From NCBI RefSeq assembly GCF_002479495.1, contig NZ_DLNQ01000010.1, positions 1 to 64,000 on the forward strand: 64,000 nt of DNA, read 5' to 3'. Position numbers and translations under genes: made by a program. A model generated the notes under the pieces. That model saw nothing but the letters and a program-made list of their open reading frames with translations. It searched no databases and was not told where the DNA came from. Origin of the DNA: Brevundimonas sp. UBA7506 (lineage in GTDB: Bacteria; Pseudomonadota; Alphaproteobacteria; Caulobacterales; Caulobacteraceae). Within the stretch, counting starts at the first letter, position 1; each line of letters starts with the position of its first letter. This document shows, piece after piece, positions 19,588 to 29,980 of this stretch.

Positions 19588-19620
19588 AAAAAGCCGCCGC
19601 TCGTTCTCGGGAGCGGCGGC
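19588..19620 (-). terminator. csbD terminator
   Basis: A ten-pair perfect stem (19593-19602 with 19611-19620) is followed on the minus strand by five T residues. It lies 24 bases past the csbD stop codon. Confidence 0.8.
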
Positions 19621-19643
19621 CTGATCGATGCAAGCGGGAGCGG

Positions 19644-19826
19644 TTAGTTGCGCGTGTCGCGCAAGGTATCCTTGACGCCGCCGACGGCGTTCTGAACCTT
19701 GCCCGCCACCTGATCGGCGCGGCCTTCGGCTTTGAGCTTTTCGTCGCCGGTCACCTTGCCGGCGGCTTCCTTGATCTTGCCGCCGATGTTTTTGGCGGCG
19801 CCTTCGATACGGTCATGATCAGGCAT
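19644..19826 (-). CDS. CsbD family stress protein
   Basis: This is a 60-residue, highly charged, Lys/Ala/Gly-rich protein with the CsbD pattern RIEGAAKNIGGKIKEAAGK and ADQVAGKVQNAVG. CsbD proteins are abundant, intrinsically flexible general-stress proteins of unknown mechanism. It stands alone with its own terminator. Confidence 0.93.
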   Translation of the reverse strand: MPDHDRIEGAAKNIGGKIKEAAGKVTGDEKLKAEGRADQVAGKVQNAVGGVKDTLRDTRN

Positions 19827-19902
19827 GGAAACCCTCTGAAACTGACGCCGCCGGACTGACGACGCTTCGTCAGAAACAACCGTTCGCCAGCACGGAGGTT
19901 CC

Positions 19903-20352
19903 TTAGATTTTCGAGCGCAGCCATTTCACCACGGCCCAGGCGTGGGCTTCGTGGCGCAGACGGGAGACGGCGTCCAGCGGGTCCAGCCAGACCAGTTCGT
20001 GATCGGGCTCGCACTGGGTCGCGGCGTCAAAGCCGGTGATCCGCACGGTCCAGAAGCCGCCGGCGTTGTTGACCGGCGAGCCGTCCGTCTTGCGGAAATA
20101 CTGGGCGGCCTCGGTCAGGCGGTCCTCGGGTTCGACGATCAGCCCGGTCTCCTCGGCGAACTCGCGCACCAGGGCTTGCTGTTCGCTTTCCTCGCCGTCG
20201 ACGGCGCCGCCGGGCAGATCGAAATAGCTGCCCTCGCCGCGATCCACACGCACGCAGGCCAGCTTGCCGTCTCGTTCGACCAGACCGAAGGTCGCGGCGC
20301 GGTGGAGGTAGTCGAGGCCGGGACGGGCCGTTCCAAACTGAAGCTTCATCAA
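19903..20352 (-). CDS. Nudix hydrolase
   Basis: This is a 149-residue protein with an intact Nudix box: GGAVDGEESEQQAL then VREFAEETGL, giving GX5EX7REXXEEXG with the metal-binding glutamates. It hydrolyses a nucleoside diphosphate linked to some moiety; the substrate cannot be predicted. An early Met two codons into the frame is an alternative start. It sits between csbD and the two-component cluster. Confidence 0.92.
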   Translation of the reverse strand: MMKLQFGTARPGLDYLHRAATFGLVERDGKLACVRVDRGEGSYFDLPGGAVDGEESEQQALVREFAEETGLIVEPEDRLTEAAQYFRKTDGSPVNNAGGFWTVRITGFDAATQCEPDHELVWLDPLDAVSRLRHEAHAWAVVKWLRSKI

Positions 20353-20388
20353 GGCAGACTAACGCGCGCCGAAGTCCCAGCGATAGAC

Positions 20389-21438
20389 CTAAAGATCGAA
20401 GACCAGCTTCGCCCGAACACCGGGGTGATCGGCGTCGAATTCAACCGCCGAGCGCAGGCCGCCGGCCATGGCCGAGACGATCTTGCCGCCCAGGCCCGTC
20501 CCCTTGGGGGTTCCATCGCCCAGGCCGGGGCCGTCGTCCTCAACGGTCAGGATGGCCCGCCCATCGGCGGCGGCTTCCAGCACCACTCGGATCTCGCCGC
20601 CCTCGCCAGGCGCATAGGCGTATTTGACGGCGTTCGTGACCAGTTCGGTGACGATGACACCCAGCGACACAGCCTGATCCGTCGTCACCCGCATCGGCTC
20701 GGCGCGCAGGGTCAGGTGCGGCGAGGTCTCGCTCGGGCCAACCGACTTGCCCAGTTCCTCAACCAGGCCGGTCAGGTATTCGTCCATGGCCACCGTGGCC
20801 ATGTCCGAGGAGGTGTAGAGACGGCGGTGGACGTGGGCCACGGCCTCGATCCGCACCTGGGCCTCGCGCAGGGCCGAGCGGGCCCCCTCGTCGGCCAGCT
20901 GGCGCAGTTGCAGGGAGATGAAGCTGGACACCAGTTGCAGGGAGTTGCCGACGCGGTGATTGACCTCGCGCAGCATGGCCTCGGCGCGGTCGCGGGCCAG
21001 GCGGACCTCTTCCTGGGCGGCTTCGTTCTCGCGCTCCAGACGGCGACGCAGCAGGGCGTCCTCGACGGCCGAGCGCAGCAGGGCGGTGAAGTCCTCGGAA
21101 ACGTCCTTGATGACATAGTCGGCGGCGCCGGCGCGCAGGGCGGCCACGGCGATCCGCCCGTCCTGGGCGCCCGTGACATAGACCACCGGCGGCGGGCTGG
21201 GCAGGGCCAGGATGTCGGGCAGGACGTCCAGCCCCTCGCGGCCCGGCATGTAGTGGTCCAGGGCGCAGACGTCGAACTGCCCCCCCTGCAGGGCTTCATA
21301 GCCCGCGTCGGCGTCGGGCGCACAGGTCACCTCATAGCCGTGGCGGCCGAGTTCCTTCTGCACCAGCCGCGACAGGCCGCGGTCGTCGTCGATGTAGAGC
21401 AGACGGATCGCCCGCCCCATGTCGGCCGGGACGCTCAA
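20389..21438 (-). CDS. receiver plus HisKA_2-type histidine kinase hybrid
   Basis: This is a 349-residue cytoplasmic protein. Residues about 10-125 form a receiver domain (LLYIDDDRGL, ALDHYMPGREG with the acceptor Asp, VYVTGAQDG). The rest is a kinase module of the HisKA_2/HWE-like type, with the phospho-His in MLREVNHRVGNSLQLV and an ATPase domain ending in VEDDGPGLGDGTPKGTGLGG. The order receiver-then-kinase suits a relay node that takes phosphate from another kinase and passes it on. Its start overlaps the response regulator gene upstream (ATGA), so the three genes are coupled. Confidence 0.9.
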   Translation of the reverse strand: MSVPADMGRAIRLLYIDDDRGLSRLVQKELGRHGYEVTCAPDADAGYEALQGGQFDVCALDHYMPGREGLDVLPDILALPSPPPVVYVTGAQDGRIAVAALRAGAADYVIKDVSEDFTALLRSAVEDALLRRRLERENEAAQEEVRLARDRAEAMLREVNHRVGNSLQLVSSFISLQLRQLADEGARSALREAQVRIEAVAHVHRRLYTSSDMATVAMDEYLTGLVEELGKSVGPSETSPHLTLRAEPMRVTTDQAVSLGVIVTELVTNAVKYAYAPGEGGEIRVVLEAAADGRAILTVEDDGPGLGDGTPKGTGLGGKIVSAMAGGLRSAVEFDADHPGVRAKLVFDL

Positions 21439-21857
21439 ATCTCGGGCGCCTGCATGACGGACAGGAAGAGGCCCAGTTGCTGGATAGCTCCGGCGAAGGC
21501 TTCATAATCGACCGGCTTGGTGATGTAGACGTTGCAGCCCAGGTCGTAGCAGCGCTGGATTTCGATCTTGTCGTCGGTCGTGGTCAGGATGACGACGGGC
21601 GCGCGGCGCAGACGTTCGTCCGACTTCACCTTCTCCAGAATGTCGGTGCCCGACATGTCCGGCAGATTGAGGTCCAGCAGGATCAGAAGTGGACCGTGAG
21701 CGCGCACTTCATCGCTGAACAGATAGTCCAGCGCCGCGTCGCCGTGATCGAAGTGAACGATGTCGTTGGCGATGTTGGCGCGGCGGATGTTCTTTTCGAT
21801 GAGCTTGGCGTGGCCATGGTCGTCCTCGATCATGACGATCTTCACCGAGTGGCTCAT
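21435..21857 (-). CDS. single-domain response regulator
   Basis: This is a 140-residue CheY-like protein: acidic pocket IEDD near residues 11-14, acceptor Asp in LILLDLNLPDMSG, Thr in VILTTTDD and Lys in YITKPVDYE. There is no output domain. It resembles the Rcp1-type regulators paired with phytochrome-like kinases. Overlaps of four bases on both sides tie it to the kinase upstream and the hybrid downstream. Confidence 0.93.
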   Translation of the reverse strand: MSHSVKIVMIEDDHGHAKLIEKNIRRANIANDIVHFDHGDAALDYLFSDEVRAHGPLLILLDLNLPDMSGTDILEKVKSDERLRRAPVVILTTTDDKIEIQRCYDLGCNVYITKPVDYEAFAGAIQQLGLFLSVMQAPEI

Positions 21858-23386
21858 AGACGGTCTCCTGCGTCCCCCGACACGATCAATCGTGTGGGGA
21901 ATTTCAAATGGAATGTCGAGCCTTGTCCCGGCTCGGACTCCAGCTCCATGACCCCGCCCAGGCGGCGCACGCTATTGCGCACGAAGGCCAGGCCCAGGCC
22001 CTCGCCCGGCTGATCCTGCTTTCCGGCGCGACGGAACAGTTCGAAGATCCGTTCGTGATCGCGGGCCGAGACGCCGCGCCCGTTGTCGGTGATGCGGTAG
22101 TGGAGACGCCCGTCGCCGGTCAGTTCGCCCTCCACGAAGATGCGGACGGGGCGACCCGGCTGCTTATACTTGACGGCATTGTCCAGCAGATTCCCGAATA
22201 TCTGCTCGATCGACAAACGGTCGCTCTCCAGCGGCGGCAGGTCGCGCACGATGATCTCGCCCCCGCTCTCCGCGACCTGATGGTGCAGGCTGTCGGCGAT
22301 GGACTGGACCACGGCCGTCATCGGCAGGACTTCGGGGACCAGGGCGCGGCGGCCTTCGCGCGACAGTTTCAGGATGGCGTTGATCAGGCCGTCCATCTTG
22401 GCGGTCGAGGCGCGGATGAAGCCGACTGCCTCGGGCACATCCTCGCGCACGGCGCGGATCGCCTCGGGCTCGATATCCTCGGGATGGCGCTGGGCCAGGG
22501 TGGTCAGCTGATGGTCAAAGATCTTGCCGACCTGCTCCAGCTCGGAGGTGTAGCCCATGACGTTGACCAGGGGCGCGCGCAGGTCGTGACTGACGATATA
22601 GGCGAAGCGCTGGATTTCCTCGTTGGCGCGGGTCAGTTCGGCGGTGCGGTCGCGGACCTGATTCTCCAGCCCGGCGTTGAGCCGATCCAGCTCCATGCGG
22701 GCGCTCTCGATCTCCTCGACATAGCGCCGCACCAGCCAGACGCTGATCCCGGCCAGGATCAGGATCAGCAAGGCGGCCAGGGCGTTGACCGACACCGTCA
22801 CCGCCGAGGCGCGCTCGGACTGACGGGTGCGTTCGACCAGACGCCGGGCCTCGACCGCGTCAATGGCGGTCAGCTCGACCCGCATGGCGTCCATCAGGGC
22901 CTTGCCCTGACCGCTGCGGATCTGGGACACCGCCTCGCCGATCCGGCCCGTGCGGGTCAGGGCGATGGTATGGTCCATCAGGGCCATGCGCTGGTGATAG
23001 AGGGTCTCGACCCGCGCGATGCGGGGCTTCAGCTCCTCGTCGTCGCCAATGAGGGCATCCAGCCGCGCCAGCACGCCGGGAAGCTCGGCCACGGCGCGAT
23101 TGTGGACCCCCAGATACTCCGCCCGCGCCGTCAGCATGAAGCCGCGCTGGCCCGTCTCGGCGTCGGCCAGAAGGCTGAGCACGTCCTTGGACGCCAGCCG
23201 CACCTGCTGGCTGTGATCGACCGTGTCATTATAGGCCGACGTCCGCCGGATCATCACGAAGGTGGCCGCGTTCACCGCCAGCAACAGCAAGATGGCCAGG
23301 GCCAGCAGGGCGATGATCGAACGACTGAGGGTCGGCGTGCGCAGGAAGGCGCCAAAGGTCCGAAGGGCCGGCCGGATGCGTTTCAT
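21854..23386 (-). CDS. membrane sensor histidine kinase with CHASE3 domain
   Basis: This is a 510-residue inner-membrane kinase. One helix at about 22-46, a periplasmic CHASE3-like helical sensor (the ETGQRGFMLT pattern at about 80-90) and a second helix near 205-225 lead to a coiled-coil linker. The HisKA domain follows (IVSHDLRAPLVNVMGY), and the ATPase has N, G1 and G2 boxes (NLLDNAVKYKQPG, ITDNGRGV, GEGLGLAFV). It is the first gene of the three-gene signalling operon just downstream of flhA. The stimulus is unknown. Confidence 0.92.
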   Translation of the reverse strand: MKRIRPALRTFGAFLRTPTLSRSIIALLALAILLLLAVNAATFVMIRRTSAYNDTVDHSQQVRLASKDVLSLLADAETGQRGFMLTARAEYLGVHNRAVAELPGVLARLDALIGDDEELKPRIARVETLYHQRMALMDHTIALTRTGRIGEAVSQIRSGQGKALMDAMRVELTAIDAVEARRLVERTRQSERASAVTVSVNALAALLILILAGISVWLVRRYVEEIESARMELDRLNAGLENQVRDRTAELTRANEEIQRFAYIVSHDLRAPLVNVMGYTSELEQVGKIFDHQLTTLAQRHPEDIEPEAIRAVREDVPEAVGFIRASTAKMDGLINAILKLSREGRRALVPEVLPMTAVVQSIADSLHHQVAESGGEIIVRDLPPLESDRLSIEQIFGNLLDNAVKYKQPGRPVRIFVEGELTGDGRLHYRITDNGRGVSARDHERIFELFRRAGKQDQPGEGLGLAFVRNSVRRLGGVMELESEPGQGSTFHLKFPTRLIVSGDAGDRL

Positions 23387-23441
23387 AAGGGCCAGCTTAT
23401 CGCCCGAACCCCTTGAGTCCAGCCGTTAACCTCGATCCTGA

Positions 23442-25547
23442 TCAGACCGAGCCGACGGTCCGCAGACGGGCCTTGGGGTGGACCTCGTTCTGGCTCATCA
23501 CGACCGTCTGGCCGCGGAAGCGCTCGATGATCGAACGGACGTAGGGGCGGACCTGGGGGCCGGTCAGCAGGACCGGGTTCTCGCCCGCCATGGCGGCGCG
23601 CTCGAAGACGTCGCGGACGTTGCGGATGAAGTCCTGCAGGCGGCTGGGGGCCATGGCCAACTGCTTGTCCTCGCCGGGGCCGATCAGGCTCTCGGCGAAG
23701 GCCTGCTCCCAGTCTGGCGACAGGGTGACGATGGGCAGGGCGCCGTCGTCGCCGCGGTTGGCCCAGCACAGCTGGCGCGCCAGGCGGGTGCGGACGTGCT
23801 CGACCAGGGTGGTGACGCTGGTGGTGTGGGGCGCGGCTTCGGCCAGGCCTTCGAGGATGGCGGGCAGGTCGCGGATGGAGACCTTCTCGCGCAGCAGGCT
23901 CTGCAGCACGCGCTGCAGGGTGGTGACGGTGACCACGCTTGGGATCAACTCCTCGACCAGCTTCTTTTCTTCGCCGTTCAGTTCGTTGAGCAGCTTCTGC
24001 ACCTCGGCGTACGACAGCAGCTCGGCCATGTTCTCCTTGAGGATCTCGGTCAGATGCGTGGTCAGCACCGTCGAAGGATCGACCAGGGTGTAGCCACGGA
24101 AGGTGGCTTCCTCGCGCAAGGACTCGTCGATCCAGGTGGCGGGCAGGCCAAAGGCGGGTTCGCGCGTATGCTCGCCCGGCAGCTCGACCTGACGGCCCGC
24201 CGGGTCCATGGCCATCAGCGAGGACAGACGCACCTCGCCGGCCCCGGCCTCCATCTCCTTGATGCGAATGGCGTAGCCCTGATTGGGCAGGCGCATATTG
24301 TCGAGGATGCGCACGCTCGGCATGACGAAGCCGTACTCCTGGGCCAGCGAGCGGCGCAGGGCGCGGATCTGATCGGTCAGGCGGCGGCCTTCCAGGTCGT
24401 TGATCAGCGACAGCAGGGCGTAGCCCAGCTCGATCTTGACCTCGTCGATGGTCAGGGCGGTCGAGATCGGCTCCTCGACGTCCTCCTTGGGCTTGCCCAG
24501 GTCCACGGCCCCCTCGACCGGGGCGGGCTTCAGCCGATCACGACCCAGCTTCCACGCCATGAAGCCCGAGCCCAAGGCCAGGGCGGCGAAGGGGATCAGC
24601 GGCATGCCGGGGATCAGGCCGATCAGGCCCGCCGCGCCGGACACCACGCCCAGCGACACCGGGTTGCTGGCCAGTTGGCTGACCAGGGCCTTGTCCGCCG
24701 AGCCCTCCACGCCCGCCTTCGACACCAGGAAGCCGGCGGCGACCGAGACGATGATGGCCGGAATCTGGGTCACCAGACCGTCGCCGACCGTCAGCTGGAC
24801 ATAGGTGTTGGCGGCCTCGCCCACCGGCATGCCGTGTTGCAGCACCCCGATCAGCAGCCCGCCGATGGCGTTGATGAAGGTGATGATCAGGCCGGCCACG
24901 GCGTCGCCCCGCACGAATTTGGACGCACCGTCCATGGCCCCGAAGAAGGTGGATTCCTGCTCCAGCTCCTTGCGGCGCAGCTTGGCCTGGTCCTCGGTGA
25001 TCAGGCCCGACGACAGGTCGGCGTCGATGGCCATCTGCTTGCCCGGCATGGAGTCCAGGGTGAAGCGGGCCGAGACCTCGGCGATGCGGGTCGACCCCTT
25101 GGTGATGACGACGAAGTTCACCACCAGGATGATGGCGAAGATGATCACCCCGATGATGAAGTTGCCGCCCATCATCAGTTCGCCGAAGGCGTTGATGACC
25201 TGACCGGCGCTGTCGTGGCCTTCCTGGCCGTGTGTCAGGATCAGGCGCGTCGAGGCCAGGTTGAGCCCCAGACGGAACAGTGTCGAGACCAGCAGGACCG
25301 TGGGGAAGATGGCGAAGTCCAGCGGCCGCTTCATCATCACGGCCGTCATCAGGATCAGCACGCTGGACACCAGCGAGATGGCCAGCAGCAGATCCAGAAG
25401 CATCTTCGGGATCGGCAGGATCAGCAGCATGATGACCGCGATCACGCCGACCGCCAGCCCCACGTCGCCGCGCAGCAGCCAGCCGAGCGCGTCGCGCCCG
25501 GTGGGGCGCGCATAGCCGTCCTTCATCAGGATCGGCGCATCAGCCAT
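23442..25547 (-). CDS. flhA: flagellar export gate protein FlhA
   Basis: This is a 701-residue protein: eight hydrophobic helices in the N-terminal half, the FHIPEP signature region (STLFRLGLNLASTRLIL, then the conserved loop KGSTRIAEVSARF) and a large cytoplasmic domain that docks export chaperones. It forms the nonameric ring of the flagellar type III export apparatus. Length is normal. It follows the beta-lactamase gene by 47 bases and appears to be the last flagellar gene here. Confidence 0.97.
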   Translation of the reverse strand: MADAPILMKDGYARPTGRDALGWLLRGDVGLAVGVIAVIMLLILPIPKMLLDLLLAISLVSSVLILMTAVMMKRPLDFAIFPTVLLVSTLFRLGLNLASTRLILTHGQEGHDSAGQVINAFGELMMGGNFIIGVIIFAIILVVNFVVITKGSTRIAEVSARFTLDSMPGKQMAIDADLSSGLITEDQAKLRRKELEQESTFFGAMDGASKFVRGDAVAGLIITFINAIGGLLIGVLQHGMPVGEAANTYVQLTVGDGLVTQIPAIIVSVAAGFLVSKAGVEGSADKALVSQLASNPVSLGVVSGAAGLIGLIPGMPLIPFAALALGSGFMAWKLGRDRLKPAPVEGAVDLGKPKEDVEEPISTALTIDEVKIELGYALLSLINDLEGRRLTDQIRALRRSLAQEYGFVMPSVRILDNMRLPNQGYAIRIKEMEAGAGEVRLSSLMAMDPAGRQVELPGEHTREPAFGLPATWIDESLREEATFRGYTLVDPSTVLTTHLTEILKENMAELLSYAEVQKLLNELNGEEKKLVEELIPSVVTVTTLQRVLQSLLREKVSIRDLPAILEGLAEAAPHTTSVTTLVEHVRTRLARQLCWANRGDDGALPIVTLSPDWEQAFAESLIGPGEDKQLAMAPSRLQDFIRNVRDVFERAAMAGENPVLLTGPQVRPYVRSIIERFRGQTVVMSQNEVHPKARLRTVGSV

Positions 25548-25594
25548 GGCGGCGGACGAAGGTCATCCCGCCTGATGACAGGATTCGCGTGGTC

Positions 25595-26494
25595 TCAGCC
25601 ATGCCCCAGCGCCTTGAGCGCCAGACGGGTGGCGTCGGCGATGACGGCGTCCCGTTGTTCCGGCGTCGATTCCGACGTCGCCTCGTAATAGACGGCGATG
25701 GGCATGGCTGTATGAACGGCGCTGGACGCAGCCGCCTTTCCATCCCATTTGGGGACAAGATAGCCGATGTCATTGGTCGGCCCGGAACCGCCTGTCCCCG
25801 TCTTGTGCAGAAGAGCCCAGTCCTGAGGATCAAGAGCAGCGCGGATTCGTCCCGCTCCAGCAGGTGAGCCACCCCACATGATCATGTGCGGCGCGGAGGC
25901 CGCCGGTTTGAACACTTCAGGCTGCAGCCAGGCCAGATTATGCGCCGTCTGCGCCGGCGTCGTCGTGTCCATATCGTCACCGACGATATTGAGATGGGGC
26001 TCCCAGCGATCGACCCGCGTGACCTGATCGCCGATCGCGCGATACCACATCCGCCAGGCGTCCAGACCGCCCATCTCGCGGATCAGGATGTTGGCGGCGG
26101 GATTGTCGCTGACCGTCACAGCCGCCTCGCACAGCTTCTGAATGGTCAGGCTTGAGCCGACCGCCGGTTCCGTCACCGGGGCGTGGCTGATCATGTCGGC
26201 GGCGGTGATCGGGATGGCGCGATCCAGGCGCTCCTCGCCCCGCGCCACGCGTTGCAGGGTGGCCGCCGCCAGGAAGAGCTTGAAGGTCGAGCAATAGGTG
26301 AAGCGTTCGTCAGCGCGCCACAGCAAACGGCCGTGCGGCCCTTGCAGGACGAAGCCGAGGCGTCCGCCGTGACGGGCCTCCAGCCCTGAAAGATCCAGCG
26401 CCTGATCGACCTTGGACGGAACCTCGGCGGCGCATCCGGCCGTCAGTCCAAGCGCCCCGGTGCCCAGCAGAATCGTCCGGCGGTCGGCGTGCAT
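25595..26494 (-). CDS. class A beta-lactamase, Tat-type lipoprotein
   Basis: This is a 299-residue serine beta-lactamase with all catalytic motifs: STFK (Ser69, Lys72), SDN (129-131), the omega-loop glutamate in RWEPHLN (Glu165) and KTG (231-233). The N-terminus MHADRRTILLGTGALGLTAGC has a twin-arginine and a lipobox ending in Cys21, so it is probably a Tat-exported lipoprotein. The ATG at 26494 is chosen over a longer frame (26563) that overlaps flbD. It lies five bases after flbD and 47 before flhA, same strand, so it probably shares the flagellar transcript. The spectrum cannot be told from sequence. Confidence 0.93.
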   Translation of the reverse strand: MHADRRTILLGTGALGLTAGCAAEVPSKVDQALDLSGLEARHGGRLGFVLQGPHGRLLWRADERFTYCSTFKLFLAAATLQRVARGEERLDRAIPITAADMISHAPVTEPAVGSSLTIQKLCEAAVTVSDNPAANILIREMGGLDAWRMWYRAIGDQVTRVDRWEPHLNIVGDDMDTTTPAQTAHNLAWLQPEVFKPAASAPHMIMWGGSPAGAGRIRAALDPQDWALLHKTGTGGSGPTNDIGYLVPKWDGKAAASSAVHTAMPIAVYYEATSESTPEQRDAVIADATRLALKALGHG

Positions 26495-26498
26495 GGGT

Positions 26499-27911
<1,413 letters not shown>

Positions 27912-27955
27912 GGGTCTTCTCCTCTAGATCTCTACTGCGAAAACCGGGCGGCCAA

Positions 27956-28288
27956 TCAGGCGCCCGAGTCCTCGGTCTTGATGATTTCCGTCATGGTCAC
28001 GCCCAGACGGTCCTCGACGACGACGACCTCCCCGCGGGCGACCAGGCGGTTGTTGACGAAGATGTCGATGGCCTCGCCGACCTTGCGGTCCAGCTCCAGC
28101 ACGCTGCCGCGGTTCAGCTTCAGCAGCTGGGCGACCGACATATGGGCCTTGCCCAGAACGGCGGAGATGTTGACCGGCACGTCGAAGACGGTGGCCAGGT
28201 CGGCGGCGGACTTGTCCCCCCCCTCGTCGGCGAGGGTCAGGGCGGTGGAGTCGCCGAACTCTTCCAGCGAGAGATCGTCGGTGGCCAT
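27956..28288 (-). CDS. fliN: flagellar motor switch protein FliN
   Basis: This is a 110-residue protein with the SpoA/FliN domain: VPVNISAVLGKAHMSVAQLL, LELDRKVGEAIDIFVNNRL and VVVVEDRLGVTMTEII. It builds the lower C-ring of the flagellar motor with FliM and FliG. The start abuts the fliH stop. It is shorter than the E. coli protein, as usual for this group. Confidence 0.97.
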   Translation of the reverse strand: MATDDLSLEEFGDSTALTLADEGGDKSAADLATVFDVPVNISAVLGKAHMSVAQLLKLNRGSVLELDRKVGEAIDIFVNNRLVARGEVVVVEDRLGVTMTEIIKTEDSGA

Positions 28289-28944
28289 CAGAAGGCGCTC
28301 CTGTCGAGGGATTCAGCATGGCCGGCCTCGGCCGCGAGCGCAGCCTCCAGCGCGGCGGAAACGCGGGCGGCGACGCCCTCGGGATCGAACTCGGCGCGGC
28401 CGTCGGCCCATTCCAGGGCGAAGGCGGCGGCGGGCGCGCCGACATCCTCGCGGAAGGCGATCAGACCGGTGAAACCGGCGTCGGCGCACAGGGCCTCGAT
28501 GTGGGCGCGGCTCGTCTCGTCCAGACCGGCGGCCCGCACCAGAAGGCGCGGCGAGGCGTCGATTTCCTGAGCCAGCTGCTCGATGGCGGCTTCCAGCGGA
28601 CGGCGCGGGAAGCGGTCAAAGGCGGCGGAGGCCAGGACGCGGGCGGCGGCGACCGCCAGCTCGGCCGACTGACGGCGATGGGCCTCGGCGATGGCGCTGA
28701 GGGCGCCGGCGGCATGAGCCGCCTGCTGGGCCAGGGTCGACAGGGCGTCGGCGCGCAGGGCCTCGACCTCGGCAAGAGCCTGCTGACGGGCCTCCAGACG
28801 GGCCTGCGCCACCAGAGCGTCGACCTCGGCCGGAGCGAAGGATCGCTTGACCGGCTGCCAGGCCGAGGGACGCACGACGTCGCCCGAGGCGTCGAACTCG
28901 GTGTCGAAGATGAAGGGGCGTGCAGTGGAGGGGATGCCGGTCAT
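28288..28944 (-). CDS. fliH: flagellar export regulator FliH/FlbE
   Basis: This is a 218-residue, Ala/Glu-rich, largely helical protein between fliG and fliN, the position of fliH (called flbE in Caulobacter). An N-terminal segment WQPVKRSFAPAEVDAL precedes long coiled-coil helices, and the C-terminal third resembles the FliH/V-ATPase E-subunit fold. FliH regulates the FliI ATPase and links it to the C-ring. Sequence similarity is weak in this family, so the call relies strongly on gene order. Confidence 0.88.
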   Translation of the reverse strand: MTGIPSTARPFIFDTEFDASGDVVRPSAWQPVKRSFAPAEVDALVAQARLEARQQALAEVEALRADALSTLAQQAAHAAGALSAIAEAHRRQSAELAVAAARVLASAAFDRFPRRPLEAAIEQLAQEIDASPRLLVRAAGLDETSRAHIEALCADAGFTGLIAFREDVGAPAAAFALEWADGRAEFDPEGVAARVSAALEAALAAEAGHAESLDRSAF

Positions 28945-28945
28945 G

Positions 28946-29980
28946 TCAGTAGATCAACTCGTCGTCAGCGCCCTGGCCGGCCAGCATGATGTCGCCGCGC
29001 GCGGCCAGATCCTTGGCCACCTGGACCATGGTCATCTGGGCGGCGTCGACGTCCTTGAGGCGCACAGGGCCCATCGACTCCATGTCCTCCCGCATGATCT
29101 TCGAGGCGCGCTCGGACATGTTGGAGAAGAACATTTCGCGCAGGGAATCCGAAGCGCCCTTCAGCGCCAGGCCCAGTTGGTCCTTCTCGACCGCCCGCAG
29201 CAGGGTCTGCACGCCGCCGGGATCCAGCTTGGACAGGTCCTCGAAGACGAACATCAGCGAGCGGATGCGCTCGGCCGAGTCGCGGCTGCGTTCCTCCAGG
29301 GCGCCGATGAAGCGGGCCTCGGTCTGGCGGTCGAAGCTGTTGAAGATGTCGGCCATCAGTTCGTGGCTGTCGCGCTTGGAGGTGCGGGCCAGGTTGGACA
29401 TGAACTCGGTGCGCAGGGTCTGCTCGATCTTGTCCAGGATGTCGCGCTGCACCGGCTCCATGCGCAGCATCCGCTGGACGCATTCCAGGGCGAAATCTTC
29501 AGGCAGGGCCGTCAGCACACGCGAGGCGTGGTCGGGCTTCACCTTGGACAGGATGACGGCGACCGTCTGCGGGTATTCGTTCTTCAGATAGTTGGCGAGG
29601 ACGGCCTCGTTCACATTGCCGAGCTTGTCCCACATGGTCCGCCCGGCCGGGCCGCGGATTTCCTCCATCAGGGCGTCCACACGGTCGCCCGGCATGAAGG
29701 AGGCCAGCAGGCGCTGGGTCTGCTCGTAGCTGCCCATCAGGGCGCCGGCGCCGCCGATGCCCGAGACGAACTCGACCAGGACTTCCTCGACCACCGAAGC
29801 GGCCACGGTTCCGAGACCGGCCATGGCCTGGGAGACCTCCTTGATCTCCTCCTCGTCCAGCTGCTGCCAGAGGATGGTGTGCTCTTCGCCCAGGGACAGC
29901 AGGACGACGGCCGCCTTTTCAGGCCCCGTCAGCTTGCGGATGTCGTCGATCGGACCCTTTTTGCTCACGAGACGGGTCAT
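28946..29980 (-). CDS. fliG: flagellar motor switch protein FliG
   Basis: This is a 344-residue protein with the three FliG domains. The start [19 protein letters not shown] is typical, the middle carries the EHPQ-like region, and the C-terminal domain contains the charged helix [19 protein letters not shown] that contacts the stator. It couples torque between the MS-ring and the C-ring. It abuts fliF upstream (shared base at 29980) and fliH downstream. Confidence 0.97.
   Translation of the reverse strand: MTRLVSKKGPIDDIRKLTGPEKAAVVLLSLGEEHTILWQQLDEEEIKEVSQAMAGLGTVAASVVEEVLVEFVSGIGGAGALMGSYEQTQRLLASFMPGDRVDALMEEIRGPAGRTMWDKLGNVNEAVLANYLKNEYPQTVAVILSKVKPDHASRVLTALPEDFALECVQRMLRMEPVQRDILDKIEQTLRTEFMSNLARTSKRDSHELMADIFNSFDRQTEARFIGALEERSRDSAERIRSLMFVFEDLSKLDPGGVQTLLRAVEKDQLGLALKGASDSLREMFFSNMSERASKIMREDMESMGPVRLKDVDAAQMTMVQVAKDLAARGDIMLAGQGADDELIY

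Noticed and set aside
23478..25688. 736-codon plus-strand frame opposite flhA
   Set aside because: Gln/His/Asp-rich antisense shadow of flhA.
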